NCBI RefSeq assembly: GCF_018613065.1
Contig: NZ_JAGGQW010000050.1
Span: 173,269 to 237,268, forward strand
DNA: 64,000 bases
From: Bacillus sp. ISL-7
Lineage (GTDB): Bacteria; Bacillota; Bacilli; Bacillales_B; DSM-18226
Reading direction: 5' to 3'
The notes beneath the pieces were generated by a model. The model saw only the letters and a program-made list of their open reading frames with translations, searched no databases and had not been told where the DNA came from. Of this stretch, positions 1 to 8,507 are shown piece after piece. Made by a program: the position numbers and the translations under genes. How positions within the stretch are numbered: position 1 is the first letter of the stretch; every line of letters starts with the position of its first letter.

Positions 1-912
1 CACATCTTTCATTTCTTTGGGATTTTGTTTTGCTCTGTCTTCAATCCATGGGCCATTTACAACCATCGCATATTTTCCAATTGCGAAATTAGTATCTTCT
101 TCTTCCCAACCCCAAGCTTTAGCATCTGCAGGAATGACACCTTTGTCTTGTAAGTTTTGATAAAACTTAAATACTTCCGCTGCTTTTGCAAGTTGATCAG
201 GATTATCCTTCCAAGTATTTTTGTATTTACCATCATCCATTTTTTCAGCAATTTTTACATCATTTGAAGCTAAATAAGCAAGGAGTTCTTGAGGGGAACG
301 AACACCCTTTCCGGCGATACCAAACGCTTCTTTACCAGTAGCTTTTTTAACTTGATCTGCCGCATTAAGTAAGTCGTCAAACGTTTTGGGGGGTTCTTGT
401 ATTCCTGCAGCCTTTAACATGTCTTCATGATATAAAAGCGCTCGAATTCCTAAATATTGAGGAAGTGCCGTAACTTTCCCTTCGTATGTTAAGGCTTTCA
501 TAACATTTGGATAAATTTTATCTTTATCAGTCCAATTATTTACATAAGGGCTTAAATCCTGCAAGGCGCCCATTTTGTTAAATTCTCCAAACCATTCGCT
601 TAATCCCCAGCTTATATCTGGAGAAGCGCCACCACTGATTGCTGCAACTAATTTATCATGCAGAGCATCAAAAGTAATAACTTGTGTATTAATTTTGATA
701 TTTGGGTGTTCTTCTTCGAACTTTTTAATTTGTTCTTTTGTTTTAATTTCTTCCTCTGAACCAGGTGCCCATGAAGCCCAATAATTAATGGTAACTTGTT
801 CTTTTCCATTTTTATCAGTGGAAGTTTCCTCCGACTTATTACATCCAGCCAAAAAAGTTGATAATGCAAGTACTAACATAAATACTATTGATAAATACTT
901 TTTCTTCGCCAT
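1..912 (-). CDS. Sugar ABC transporter solute-binding lipoprotein (family 1), 3' end outside window
   Basis: The frame is open from an ATG at 912 to base 1 (304 codons), so the C-terminus is missing. The N-terminus is a lipoprotein signal: a basic MAKKK start, a hydrophobic stretch and a lipobox LAGC near residues 21-24, then a Ser/Thr/Lys-rich linker. The mature part has features of extracellular solute-binding family 1 (VTINYWASWAPGSEEE, later GKYAMVVNGPWIEDR). Such lipoproteins sit on the outer face of the membrane and hand oligosaccharides to a two-permease ABC importer, which should lie beyond the left edge. A cre-like site lies 59 nt upstream, and a LacI-type gene follows on the same strand, which suggests carbohydrate control. 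The sugar cannot be told from this sequence; the neighbours suggest a plant pentose or hexose oligomer. Confidence 0.9.
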   Translation of the reverse strand, partial: MAKKKYLSIVFMLVLALSTFLAGCNKSEETSTDKNGKEQVTINYWASWAPGSEEEIKTKEQIKKFEEEHPNIKINTQVITFDALHDKLVAAISGGASPDISWGLSEWFGEFNKMGALQDLSPYVNNWTDKDKIYPNVMKALTYEGKVTALPQYLGIRALLYHEDMLKAAGIQEPPKTFDDLLNAADQVKKATGKEAFGIAGKGVRSPQELLAYLASNDVKIAEKMDDGKYKNTWKDNPDQLAKAAEVFKFYQNLQDKGVIPADAKAWGWEEEDTNFAIGKYAMVVNGPWIEDRAKQNPKEMKDV

Positions 913-970
913 GATCATTTCTCTCCCTAATAGTTTTATAGAATATTTACATATTGCTAAATACAAATAT

Positions 971-984
971 TGTAAGCGTAACCA
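971..984 (+). promoter_or_regulatory. Candidate CcpA cre site
   Basis: TGTAAGCGTAACCA matches 12 of 14 positions of the Bacillus cre consensus TGWAANCGNTNWCA. It lies 59 nt upstream of the start codon of the solute-binding lipoprotein, where it could give glucose repression. Not proven by sequence alone. Confidence 0.45.
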
Positions 985-1119
985 CTTTACTACAAAATGT
1001 TACAACTAAGGCAAAGAAACAAATTAATTTTCAATCATTAGGGAAAATATGTAACTTAAAATGATAATTACATTAAATCACCTCCCGTATTTTTCTTTCC
1101 TTAATTATTAACCATCAAC

Positions 1120-2139
1120 TCAAAAGCTGCTTTGTCGGATGATTAATTTAGTTGGCACTGTTACTTTTAAAGGAAGTTTCCTCCCATTAATTCTATCGAG
1201 TAACAACTTAACTCCTGTTTGGCCCATCTCTTTTGTAAATACCTTCACAGTTGTTAATGGTGTACTTGCAAATCTTGCCATTTCGATATCATCAAAACTT
1301 ACAATTGCTACATCATTTGGGACAGAAAGCTTTGCTTCTTGAAGTGCCTTTAATGCCCCAATCGCCATTGGATCACTCGATATAAAGAAAGCTTCGGGAT
1401 AATCATTTTGTTCAATAGCTTGCTTCATCAATTCATACCCTTGGGACATTGTGTACTCACCAACGAACGTGTAGTTGGGGTTATACAGCCCTTTTTCTTT
1501 CATTAGGCTTTCATAAGTTGTTAGACGTTTATCCTCAATGGCAATGGTTTCGTTTTTCAAATATTCAATGTCTACTCCACCAATATAACCAATCCGCTTG
1601 TACCCTTGATCCAATAAATGCAGCAAAGCTGTTTCGGTAGATTTAACAAAATCAATGACAACAGAGTCATAAAGATCTTCATCTGGAGAATGGTGGATAT
1701 ATACAACGTTTTCAATCTGATCACTTACTGCTTTCAAAGCCTTTTCACTAATTTTCCCAACAATAATTAGTCCGCCTAAATCTCTGATCAGGTGATTAGT
1801 TCCAATATCATTCCACCGAAACATGAAAGTCGAAGTTATACCTTGGGTAAGTAATTCTTCTTCGACACCTTGTCTAATCGATAGGAAGTATGGATCTGCC
1901 ATTTCTTCTTCTAAGGTCTTGGAAAGTAAAATCCCCACACTAATCCGTGGTTTGTCTACTTCCTGATATTGTTCAACCCGTCTTTCCAATATGGTCTTAT
2001 ACCCTAAATCCTTTGCAGCTTGTAATATACGCTCTCTTGTTTCCTCTAAAACTGTAATCTTTTGATCATTATTCAAAACTCTTGAAACAGTGGCGGGTGA
2101 CACTTGAGACAATGCTGCTATTTCTTTAATTGTAGCCAT
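1120..2139 (-). CDS. LacI-family transcriptional regulator
   Basis: A 339-residue protein of normal LacI length. Residues 1-50 form the LacI helix-turn-helix and hinge helix (MATIKEIAALSQVSPATVSR). Residues about 65-339 form the periplasmic-binding-protein-like effector domain, with the SDPMAIGALKAL and VAIVSFDDIEMARF signatures. It should repress nearby sugar genes and release DNA on binding a sugar. A Shine-Dalgarno GGAG lies just upstream of the ATG at 2139. The 900-bp AT-rich gap upstream holds TTTACTA/GGTAAAT half-sites that may be its operators. It is most simply tied to the solute-binding lipoprotein gene downstream. The effector sugar is unknown. Confidence 0.9.
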   Translation of the reverse strand: MATIKEIAALSQVSPATVSRVLNNDQKITVLEETRERILQAAKDLGYKTILERRVEQYQEVDKPRISVGILLSKTLEEEMADPYFLSIRQGVEEELLTQGITSTFMFRWNDIGTNHLIRDLGGLIIVGKISEKALKAVSDQIENVVYIHHSPDEDLYDSVVIDFVKSTETALLHLLDQGYKRIGYIGGVDIEYLKNETIAIEDKRLTTYESLMKEKGLYNPNYTFVGEYTMSQGYELMKQAIEQNDYPEAFFISSDPMAIGALKALQEAKLSVPNDVAIVSFDDIEMARFASTPLTTVKVFTKEMGQTGVKLLLDRINGRKLPLKVTVPTKLIIRQSSF

Positions 2140-2711
2140 TTTAGAACATCTCCACTAAATTTTTTACTAGCACAAAACTCATATTCACTAATTTATTTAC
2201 TAAGTATAATTGTATATTAACAGAGGGATAAAGTGTTTTCAATTGTTTTTTTGATTTTTCTGATAAATTTTTACCGAAATAAACCTTTTAATTTTAATAT
2301 TTATATTTTTACTAGTTAAATAAAACTGAATATTATCGATAAATAATTTACTTAATTTAAATAATTCCGGTAAATTATTTACCGATTATCATAAAATTAA
2401 CTCACATTGTTTTTTTTCCATAAAAAAATCCCCTCCAATTAAAAGTGTAACACCCAAGCACTTTGCATGGTTTTTACACTGTCAACTTAAAAGGGGGTAA
2501 TATCACTATGGATTTATATTAAAATTTTTTAACTACACATTAACTCTTCCTGATTGTGTTCCGTAATCAACACTTAGAATACTTTACCTTCTGAGTCATT
2601 CTATCACTAAATAATCAGTATATGAGTATATATAATTATTAAAGTTATTAAACCCTGTAATTTTACAGAATGCTTCCTACTAATTGTTAAAACCTGACTA
2701 CAGGTTTGTAT
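2140..2711. other. AT-rich gene-free stretch with palindromes and a possible MITE-like relic
   Basis: No supported gene was found. The part nearest the LacI gene (2160-2390) repeats TTTACTA and TTTACC half-sites. At 2430-2503 there is an imperfect inverted repeat: both ends carry C/G runs followed by AGTGTAA-type sequence. It resembles the ends of a small mobile element or a transcript hairpin, but no transposase or clear target-site duplication is visible. Confidence 0.35.
2368..2384. promoter_or_regulatory. Near-perfect palindrome, candidate LacI operator
   Basis: CGGTAAATTATTTACCG is a palindrome apart from its central base and lies in the gap upstream of the LacI gene. Related half-sites (TTTACTA) occur closer to that gene near 2166, 2200 and 2310. 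LacI proteins usually bind such dyads; CG-centred operators are more common, so the link is tentative. Confidence 0.35.
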
Positions 2712-2891
2712 TTAGGTACTTTGGGCATATTTTAATGAATTTTTTTGAAAAAACAGAATTTCTTTATCTAACTTTTGACTTATAGATAATACATGCGGAT
2801 CATTTAGTCCACTTACTTTTGCTATGTCATACATCGCCTGTTGGTATTCCATTATTTTCTTTTCGGTTTGTACCAATTTAAACAGTAACAC
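2712..2891 (-). CDS. Spo0E-like small phosphatase-type protein
   Basis: A 59-residue protein from a GTG at 2891, preceded by GGAGG at an 8-nt spacing. The core pattern (KKIMEYQQAMYDIAKVSGL, then NDPHVLSISQKLDKEI) is the two-helix Spo0E aspartyl-phosphate phosphatase signature: a basic first helix, SGL, a short turn, then V-L-x-x-S-Q-x-L-D. Such proteins dephosphorylate Spo0A~P or related response regulators in sporulating bacilli. It lies alone between the GH43 gene and the LacI gene, with no clear partner. The family match is good for such a short sequence; the target regulator is unknown. Confidence 0.72.
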   Translation of the reverse strand: MLLFKLVQTEKKIMEYQQAMYDIAKVSGLNDPHVLSISQKLDKEILFFQKNSLKYAQST

Positions 2892-3027
2892 GTACCGTAC
2901 CTCCTTTTTCTCCTTTCATTATGTCTTGATTTAATTTGGTTTTCCTGTTTATGGGCACTCGGAAACATTAATTCATAACGTATTTAACTACTTGTTCACT
3001 ATAAAAAAATTCCTAACTGATGTATTT

Positions 3028-6000
3028 TCATTTAAATAAGAGATTACCCGTCAAATCAATCAAAATATTTGCCTGTTGTTCAGTAATTGCTTTCCCGCTT
3101 TGGGCTGACAACTCATTTACATACGCCTTCAGTTTACCGTCTACCGCCTGTTTGTTACCTTTAGCGGCCGCTTCTTTTGCCGACTGGAGTTTTGCACCAA
3201 GTGAATGCGACACCCCATCCTTACTTACAAAAGATTGGGTCAATCGGCTTAAACTATCAAAATCAACAGTTACGGTAAACATATTTTCAGCTACTGCTGT
3301 ATTCTCCGCCTTGTCAGTAGCAGAAGCTGAGGTTGTATGAACACCAATGCCGAAGTTATACGCATATCCTTCAGTACTAGGGCAATTAGAGGAATCAACC
3401 CCTGACCCTTCATCCGATATACTGCAGGAAATCGCTATCTTTGCATCAACAGGATACGTACCTTCATTACCGATAAATTGAATCAAAGGAGCAGTCGTAT
3501 CAAGTATTATTTTTTGTTGATACGTTTCACTTACATTTCCAGCATGGTCGTTAAATTCAACATATATTGTTTTCTCCCCATCACCTGAAGGCAAGGTGCA
3601 TTCTTTTGCTGTCTTATACGCTTCCCACTCTGTCCAGTCCTTAGCATTCATGGAAAAGCGAACCTGGTTCACTCCGCTTAAATCATCTTTTGCTTCAAGC
3701 AATAGAGTAACATTCGGATCTTTTGTAAATTCCGCACCAGTATTAATCGTAAAATGCCCTTCTGGACGTGTTAAGTCCTTCTGTTTCTCTACGATGACCT
3801 CACTAACAGCCATATTACCACCATCGACTGTTGTTACACTAATCTTTGCAGTACCTTCTTTTTTCGCAGTAACTTTACCCGTTTCATCCACTACTGCTAC
3901 TTCTTCATTATTACTGGACCATAGAACATCTTTATTGACAACACTCTCAGGTGTTACTGTTGCAGTCAACTGTGCAGCTTTTCCTTCTGCTAACTCCAAT
4001 TTTTCCTTATCCACAGTAACGCGTGGTACTTGTTGAACGGGCTCTTGCTTCTTGACTGTTGGAACATTTGCAAGTAATGCTTCATGTTCCCGTTTTGTAA
4101 TCGGCATTACGGTTCCATGGCGAGGGCGTGCTGGTAAACTATAGTTTGTTGACATCTTCCACTCACCTGACTGTAAATTGGTTGTTTCAAAAGGAACATA
4201 GCCTCTACCGCCAAATTCATCAATAAACATGTACCACTTTTCTTCCGTATTCGATTTAAAGATGGTAGGTCCTTCACCTGCACCGATAGATCCTTTTCCA
4301 ATCCCTTCTTTAATAAGATCAAAAGTAGGATCAAGAACCGAATCCCCAACTTCTCCAAAAACAAATTTACCGTTTGGTGAAGATGTCGTGTTGTTTCTTT
4401 CATCTTTTGTAAAACGATAGATTTTTCCGTCATCCTTAATGATGGTGGTATCAATAACTGAATATCCATAATCCATATAAACTTTTGGTTCCGTAAACGT
4501 ATGGAAATCTCTTGTTTTGCTATACATCATTTTGTTGTAAGTAGAGCCGCTATGCGCTTCATTGTCATACAATTTGGAAGCCCAGAACACAATATACTCA
4601 CCAGTCGTGTCATCATACGTAACTTCCGGAGCCCATGTATTTCCAGCCTCTTTTGGAGATACTTCTACCATTCTTTGCTCTGACCAATTAATTAAATCAG
4701 TAGATTCCCACACCATTATAGAGCGGCTTCCTGTCCTTTGGGATCTGTCCCAATTCCAATCTCCATTAATTTTTAAATCTGTGGAAATTAAATAGAACTT
4801 ATCACCTTCAGGGGAACGAATGATAAATGGATCTCTAAGTCCTTTTTCACCTAAATTAGAAGTGATTGCAGGCTCCCCATTGTTTAACTCCTGCCATTTA
4901 AGTGGATTGTTTCCTTCACTTAAGGCAAAATAAATTTGTTCACCATTCGAATAACCTTCTCCTGTAAAATAACTGAAGACGTATCCTTCATAGTTCTCCT
5001 TTTTCGGCATTTCTTTCACTTTAGCTAAAAATGCTTTTGTGATTGATTCCTTGTGTAATGTGAGAGTTGCTGTCAATTTAACCATTTTATCTCCTACACC
5101 ATTTCCAGGACGTTTCACTTCTCCAGTTGGTGTAATGATGGAAGGGTCAGTTGATTTCCATGTGATCGTAGAACCATTAGCTCCCGATTTCGGTAAAGTT
5201 AGATTGCCGCGAACATCATTAATGTTATGAACTTTCAAATCTTCTGCATCCATTTGAACGGTCACTGAATCTTGAGGTTTCTTTAATACAGTAACGGTAA
5301 ATTCTTTTGTCAAAGTCTTTGTACCTTCCAATATAGTAGCTATAATTCCTACCGATTGGTTACCATTTTCATAAGAAGGTCTATTAACTTTACCATCATT
5401 TGTAATAATGTTTTGATTTTGTGATTCCCAAGTGATGGATGTTCCAAATGCCCCATTTTTAGGGAAAGATAAATCCGAATTAATTTCGTCTTTGTTTTGG
5501 TTCTGATTGATAAAAATGGAGTAATCTAATTTTTCAGCAGCGTGATTTAGCAGTAGTCCATCCATGGCAGCAATTTTTTTATCAGCTTCTTCTTTTAGTT
5601 TACTTACTTCTGTTGCTGTCAAAGCTCCATCAAACACTTTAAAATCTGCGATCATTCCTCCAAAATACGGGTCAGAAGAATAAAATGAACGCCCGATAAA
5701 ACCACTTCTTCCATTAACATTGTTGATTTGTGCTAATGTATAACCGTTCGTAGAACCAGTACCCACTTCAACTCCATCAATGTACAGCTTTATCGTTTTT
5801 TCCACACCTGACATAACAGTAGTTATCAACTTCCATTCACTCGACTTTAATGGCCCAGTTGTCGCATTTACACCTGCTTCATTCATCCAGCTTGTTATCC
5901 CGAGTCCTGCTCTTGAAGAGCGGTCACCCGAGTTACGCTTCGGCGTCGTAAACAAATATTTGTTACTGTCCTGACCTAACGCATATAACCATTCGGCTTC

Positions 6001-6348
6001 ATTAACACCCTTCCAATTCACCAAAGAAGAAACGGTGATACTATCCAAATTATTTAAGACACCTTTAGGCATTTCAATATATGAACTAGTAGAACCGCCT
6101 TTAAAGCTTATAACTCCTGCATCTGTCCCCTTAATAAGGTCAGCGTTTTGGAAATTCACCAGCTTTCCATCAAAATTCCCAGTGCTATCTTTCACTGTTG
6201 TACCTTCAATATTGTTCATATCATAATCAAGAATTAACTTTACTTCTTTTGGTTCCTCAGCAAATGTGGATTTCGGAACTATTCCTGATACGGCATTAAA
6301 GAGCATGAAGGTTAATAAAAAAGTTGAAAGCCTTTTCCTCTTGTTCAT
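3028..6348 (-). CDS. Secreted modular GH43 glycosidase with LamG, Ig-like and FIMAH-type modules
   Basis: The start is the ATG at 6348 (MNKRKRLSTFLL), which follows AGGAGGGG; the open frame extends six codons further. The protein has about 1106 residues. In order: a signal peptide (~1-30), a LamG/concanavalin-like fold (~35-255), two atrophied Ig-like repeats (~265-445), a GH43 five-bladed propeller (~450-750), a BIG2-like domain (~775-855), Ig-like segments (~865-1025) and a helical FIMAH-like end (~1028-1106). Likely GH43 acidic residues are D506 (RDPF), D633 (VIDTT) and E693 (GAGEGP). Family members release arabinose or xylose from plant polymers; arabinan-type substrates fit the neighbours. 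It is the last gene of the furanose transporter operon, 67 bp after the permease. Its C-terminal DNA is closely related to that of the 1504-residue GH43 protein. Confidence 0.88.
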   Translation of the reverse strand: MNKRKRLSTFLLTFMLFNAVSGIVPKSTFAEEPKEVKLILDYDMNNIEGTTVKDSTGNFDGKLVNFQNADLIKGTDAGVISFKGGSTSSYIEMPKGVLNNLDSITVSSLVNWKGVNEAEWLYALGQDSNKYLFTTPKRNSGDRSSRAGLGITSWMNEAGVNATTGPLKSSEWKLITTVMSGVEKTIKLYIDGVEVGTGSTNGYTLAQINNVNGRSGFIGRSFYSSDPYFGGMIADFKVFDGALTATEVSKLKEEADKKIAAMDGLLLNHAAEKLDYSIFINQNQNKDEINSDLSFPKNGAFGTSITWESQNQNIITNDGKVNRPSYENGNQSVGIIATILEGTKTLTKEFTVTVLKKPQDSVTVQMDAEDLKVHNINDVRGNLTLPKSGANGSTITWKSTDPSIITPTGEVKRPGNGVGDKMVKLTATLTLHKESITKAFLAKVKEMPKKENYEGYVFSYFTGEGYSNGEQIYFALSEGNNPLKWQELNNGEPAITSNLGEKGLRDPFIIRSPEGDKFYLISTDLKINGDWNWDRSQRTGSRSIMVWESTDLINWSEQRMVEVSPKEAGNTWAPEVTYDDTTGEYIVFWASKLYDNEAHSGSTYNKMMYSKTRDFHTFTEPKVYMDYGYSVIDTTIIKDDGKIYRFTKDERNNTTSSPNGKFVFGEVGDSVLDPTFDLIKEGIGKGSIGAGEGPTIFKSNTEEKWYMFIDEFGGRGYVPFETTNLQSGEWKMSTNYSLPARPRHGTVMPITKREHEALLANVPTVKKQEPVQQVPRVTVDKEKLELAEGKAAQLTATVTPESVVNKDVLWSSNNEEVAVVDETGKVTAKKEGTAKISVTTVDGGNMAVSEVIVEKQKDLTRPEGHFTINTGAEFTKDPNVTLLLEAKDDLSGVNQVRFSMNAKDWTEWEAYKTAKECTLPSGDGEKTIYVEFNDHAGNVSETYQQKIILDTTAPLIQFIGNEGTYPVDAKIAISCSISDEGSGVDSSNCPSTEGYAYNFGIGVHTTSASATDKAENTAVAENMFTVTVDFDSLSRLTQSFVSKDGVSHSLGAKLQSAKEAAAKGNKQAVDGKLKAYVNELSAQSGKAITEQQANILIDLTGNLLFK
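3058..3760 (-). repeat. Long direct repeat, copy 1 (C-terminal modules of GH43 proteins)
   Basis: This stretch is closely similar at DNA level to 11357-12057. One 63-bp block (3211-3273) is identical to 11510-11572. It codes for Ig-like and FIMAH-like modules, so it is a duplicated or gene-converted protein module. Confidence 0.85.
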
Positions 6349-6415
6349 GTTTCCCCTCCTGATCAAAATGGTTTTATTATAGTAAATTCACTTCAGATTT
6401 CCCTCTATCGTTGAT

Positions 6416-7447
6416 TCAGGTAGCGAGTGCTTTTCTTTCTTTTCTTTCTTTTCTTTCTTTTCTTTTAATAATCGTTTTGTTTCTTTCACTCTGAATGACG
6501 ATTATGCGTTGAAGTACGATAAAAACAAACAATAAGACTCCAATTACAATTCTTGTCCACCATGAACTGAGTGTACCTTCAAACATGATAATGGTTTGAA
6601 TTACTCCCATACTCAGCACTCCAAACATTGGACCAACAACATATCCATACCCGCCGGTTAAAAGGATTCCTCCTATGACACATGCTGCAATGGCATCCAT
6701 TTCTAGACCTAATGCGTGAAGCCCATATCCAGACAACATGTAGAAGGTGAAAACCAAGCCTCCGAGGGCAGAACTAAAGCCACTGATAGCGTATATGAGA
6801 ATTTTCGTTCTAACAACAGGCAGTCCCATAAGCATAGCCGATTGTTCGTTTCCACCAATGGCGTAAACAGTCCGACCAAACTCTGTATATTTAGCCACAT
6901 ACATGGCTGCCAATACAAACACAATACTAATCAATACACTAATGGAAATAAAATATTGGCCACCCAGCATAATCTTATAGTGAGATATATTGGTGAATAA
7001 TGGATCTGTGATAGTAATAGATTCGATGCTAATAAAATAGCAAAGTCCTCTGGCCAAAAACAAACCTGCTAATGTAACAATCCATGGATGCAATTGAAAA
7101 CGCTGAATGATGTATCCTTGTGCAAATCCAAATATGATTCCCATTAAAAGAACTACAACCATAACAATAACCGGGTTTGCACCTTTCTGAAGCATACTTG
7201 CGGACACCATAGTGGTTAGCGCAACAACCGATCCTACTGACAAATCGATTCCACCAGATAATATGACAAATACTAATCCTGTAGCAATGATGATTAAAAA
7301 AGCATTGTCGATAAATAGATTCAGAAAAACTTGCGATGATAAAAAGCCCGTATAACGAAAAGAACCTACACTAAATAAGGAAAGAAATAGAATGATGGTC
7401 GAAATTAACGTGATATTTAATTGACTAACTCGCAGCATGTTTCTCAT
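6416..7447 (-). CDS. yjfF: Furanose ABC transporter permease, YjfF type
   Basis: A 343-residue inner-membrane permease of the RbsC/YjfF family. It has about eight to ten hydrophobic helices and the family signature near residues 60-75 (VILSGGIDLSVGSVVAL). The order YtfQ-YtfR-YtfT-YjfF matches the E. coli galactofuranose importer, and the sequence reads as an YjfF relative (EGTLSSWWTRIVIGVLLFVF near the end). The pair with the YtfT-type gene suggests a heterodimeric channel. It overlaps the upstream permease gene by 23 bp. L-arabinofuranose has the same ring geometry as D-galactofuranose, so with four GH43 genes nearby arabinofuranose or short arabinan pieces are plausible cargo. The C-terminus ends in an unusual (KER)n tract made by a DNA microsatellite. 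Confidence 0.9.
   Translation of the reverse strand: MRNMLRVSQLNITLISTIILFLSLFSVGSFRYTGFLSSQVFLNLFIDNAFLIIIATGLVFVILSGGIDLSVGSVVALTTMVSASMLQKGANPVIVMVVVLLMGIIFGFAQGYIIQRFQLHPWIVTLAGLFLARGLCYFISIESITITDPLFTNISHYKIMLGGQYFISISVLISIVFVLAAMYVAKYTEFGRTVYAIGGNEQSAMLMGLPVVRTKILIYAISGFSSALGGLVFTFYMLSGYGLHALGLEMDAIAACVIGGILLTGGYGYVVGPMFGVLSMGVIQTIIMFEGTLSSWWTRIVIGVLLFVFIVLQRIIVIQSERNKTIIKRKERKERKERKALAT
6431..6466. repeat. 9-bp tandem repeat (about four units) inside the permease gene
   Basis: Tandem copies of CTTTTCTTT on the plus strand encode a KER-KER-KER tail at the C-terminus of the YjfF-type permease. Because the unit is 9 bp, slippage changes tail length by three residues but keeps the frame. 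Confidence 0.8.
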
Positions 7448-8507
7448 TAGATTGAATTACTCCCTTCTTACGCTTGCTGCCCATTTTTAAGATAAATAAG
7501 CTTCTGAATTTTTCCGATTGTACAAGCGAAACAATAATTACTACAATTGCTTCCACCACGAGTATACTTTCAGGAGGAACTCCAGTGGAATAAATAGTTG
7601 TTTTTAACATTTGAAGGAAAAGAGCACCGATAATGGTACCTGATAGGAAAAACCTTCCACCGTTCATTGAAGTACCACCAATGACGACTGCTAATATTGC
7701 ATCTAACTCCATCCATAATCCAGCGTTATTTCCATCTGCACTCTTCACATTCGAACTAATCAAGATTCCTGCGATCCCTGCGCACAAACCACAGATTACA
7801 TAGGCCCAGAAGATGATCTTCTTCGAATTAATCCCAGTAAATCGGCTGGATTCCATGTTTCCTCCTACCGACTCTAAAAACAATCCCATTGCGGTTTTTC
7901 TCATAAGCAAGTAAACTAGTAGCCCCAATACAGCGGCAACAAAAATAGCAAACGGTATTCCTAAAAAGTATCCACCACCAAAAAAGCTAAACGGTTTATA
8001 GTAGACAGTGATAATTTGTCCTTCACTGAACAGCTGTGCAATTCCCCGTCCAACTGTCATAAGGATAAGGGTGGCTACCATTGGTTGAACACCTATTTTA
8101 GACACCAATGCGCCATTCCACATTCCGCAAAGGACGGAAGCGCCAAGGGCAGCAAGGATGGCTAGCGCCATAGGCGTATCACTTACATACTCTTGAACTC
8201 CATTGTTAACAACCAGAGTTCCTCCGATCAGGTAAGCTGCCATTGCACCTGATATCGCCACAACAGCTCCAACCGAGATATCCACACCAGCTGTTGCAAT
8301 AACTAAGGTCATACCAATAGATACAATAATAAGCGGAGCCGCCCGATTTAATATGTCAATTATGGTTCCAAATAAATGACCATTCTTGATTTCGATGTTA
8401 AAAAAACCTGGTATATAAAAATAATTAAATATAAGTAATGCTAAGAGGGCCATTAAAGGCCAAAATACCTTTGAATGCCTCAGTTTATTCCATTGATTAA
8501 GAAACAT
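7425..8507 (-). CDS. ytfT: Furanose ABC transporter permease, YtfT type
   Basis: A 360-residue membrane permease. The region near residues 50-85 (IIDILNRAAPLIIVSIGMT, then AGVDISVGAVVAI) and the later NNAGLWMELDAILAVVIGG are typical of YtfT. Several hydrophobic helices span the sequence, and a basic cytosolic tail (KMGSKRKKGV) ends it. It would pair with the YjfF-type permease in the membrane and be driven by the YtfR-type ATPase. It overlaps the ATPase gene by 11 bp and the next permease by 23 bp, so the four genes are translated as one operon. The substrate is inferred from family and context, not shown. Confidence 0.9.
   Translation of the reverse strand: MFLNQWNKLRHSKVFWPLMALLALLIFNYFYIPGFFNIEIKNGHLFGTIIDILNRAAPLIIVSIGMTLVIATAGVDISVGAVVAISGAMAAYLIGGTLVVNNGVQEYVSDTPMALAILAALGASVLCGMWNGALVSKIGVQPMVATLILMTVGRGIAQLFSEGQIITVYYKPFSFFGGGYFLGIPFAIFVAAVLGLLVYLLMRKTAMGLFLESVGGNMESSRFTGINSKKIIFWAYVICGLCAGIAGILISSNVKSADGNNAGLWMELDAILAVVIGGTSMNGGRFFLSGTIIGALFLQMLKTTIYSTGVPPESILVVEAIVVIIVSLVQSEKFRSLFILKMGSKRKKGVIQSNEKHAAS

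Noticed and set aside
4107..4469. 120-codon frame inside the GH43 gene
   Set aside because: It overlaps a clear GH43 coding region in another frame and has no domain of its own.
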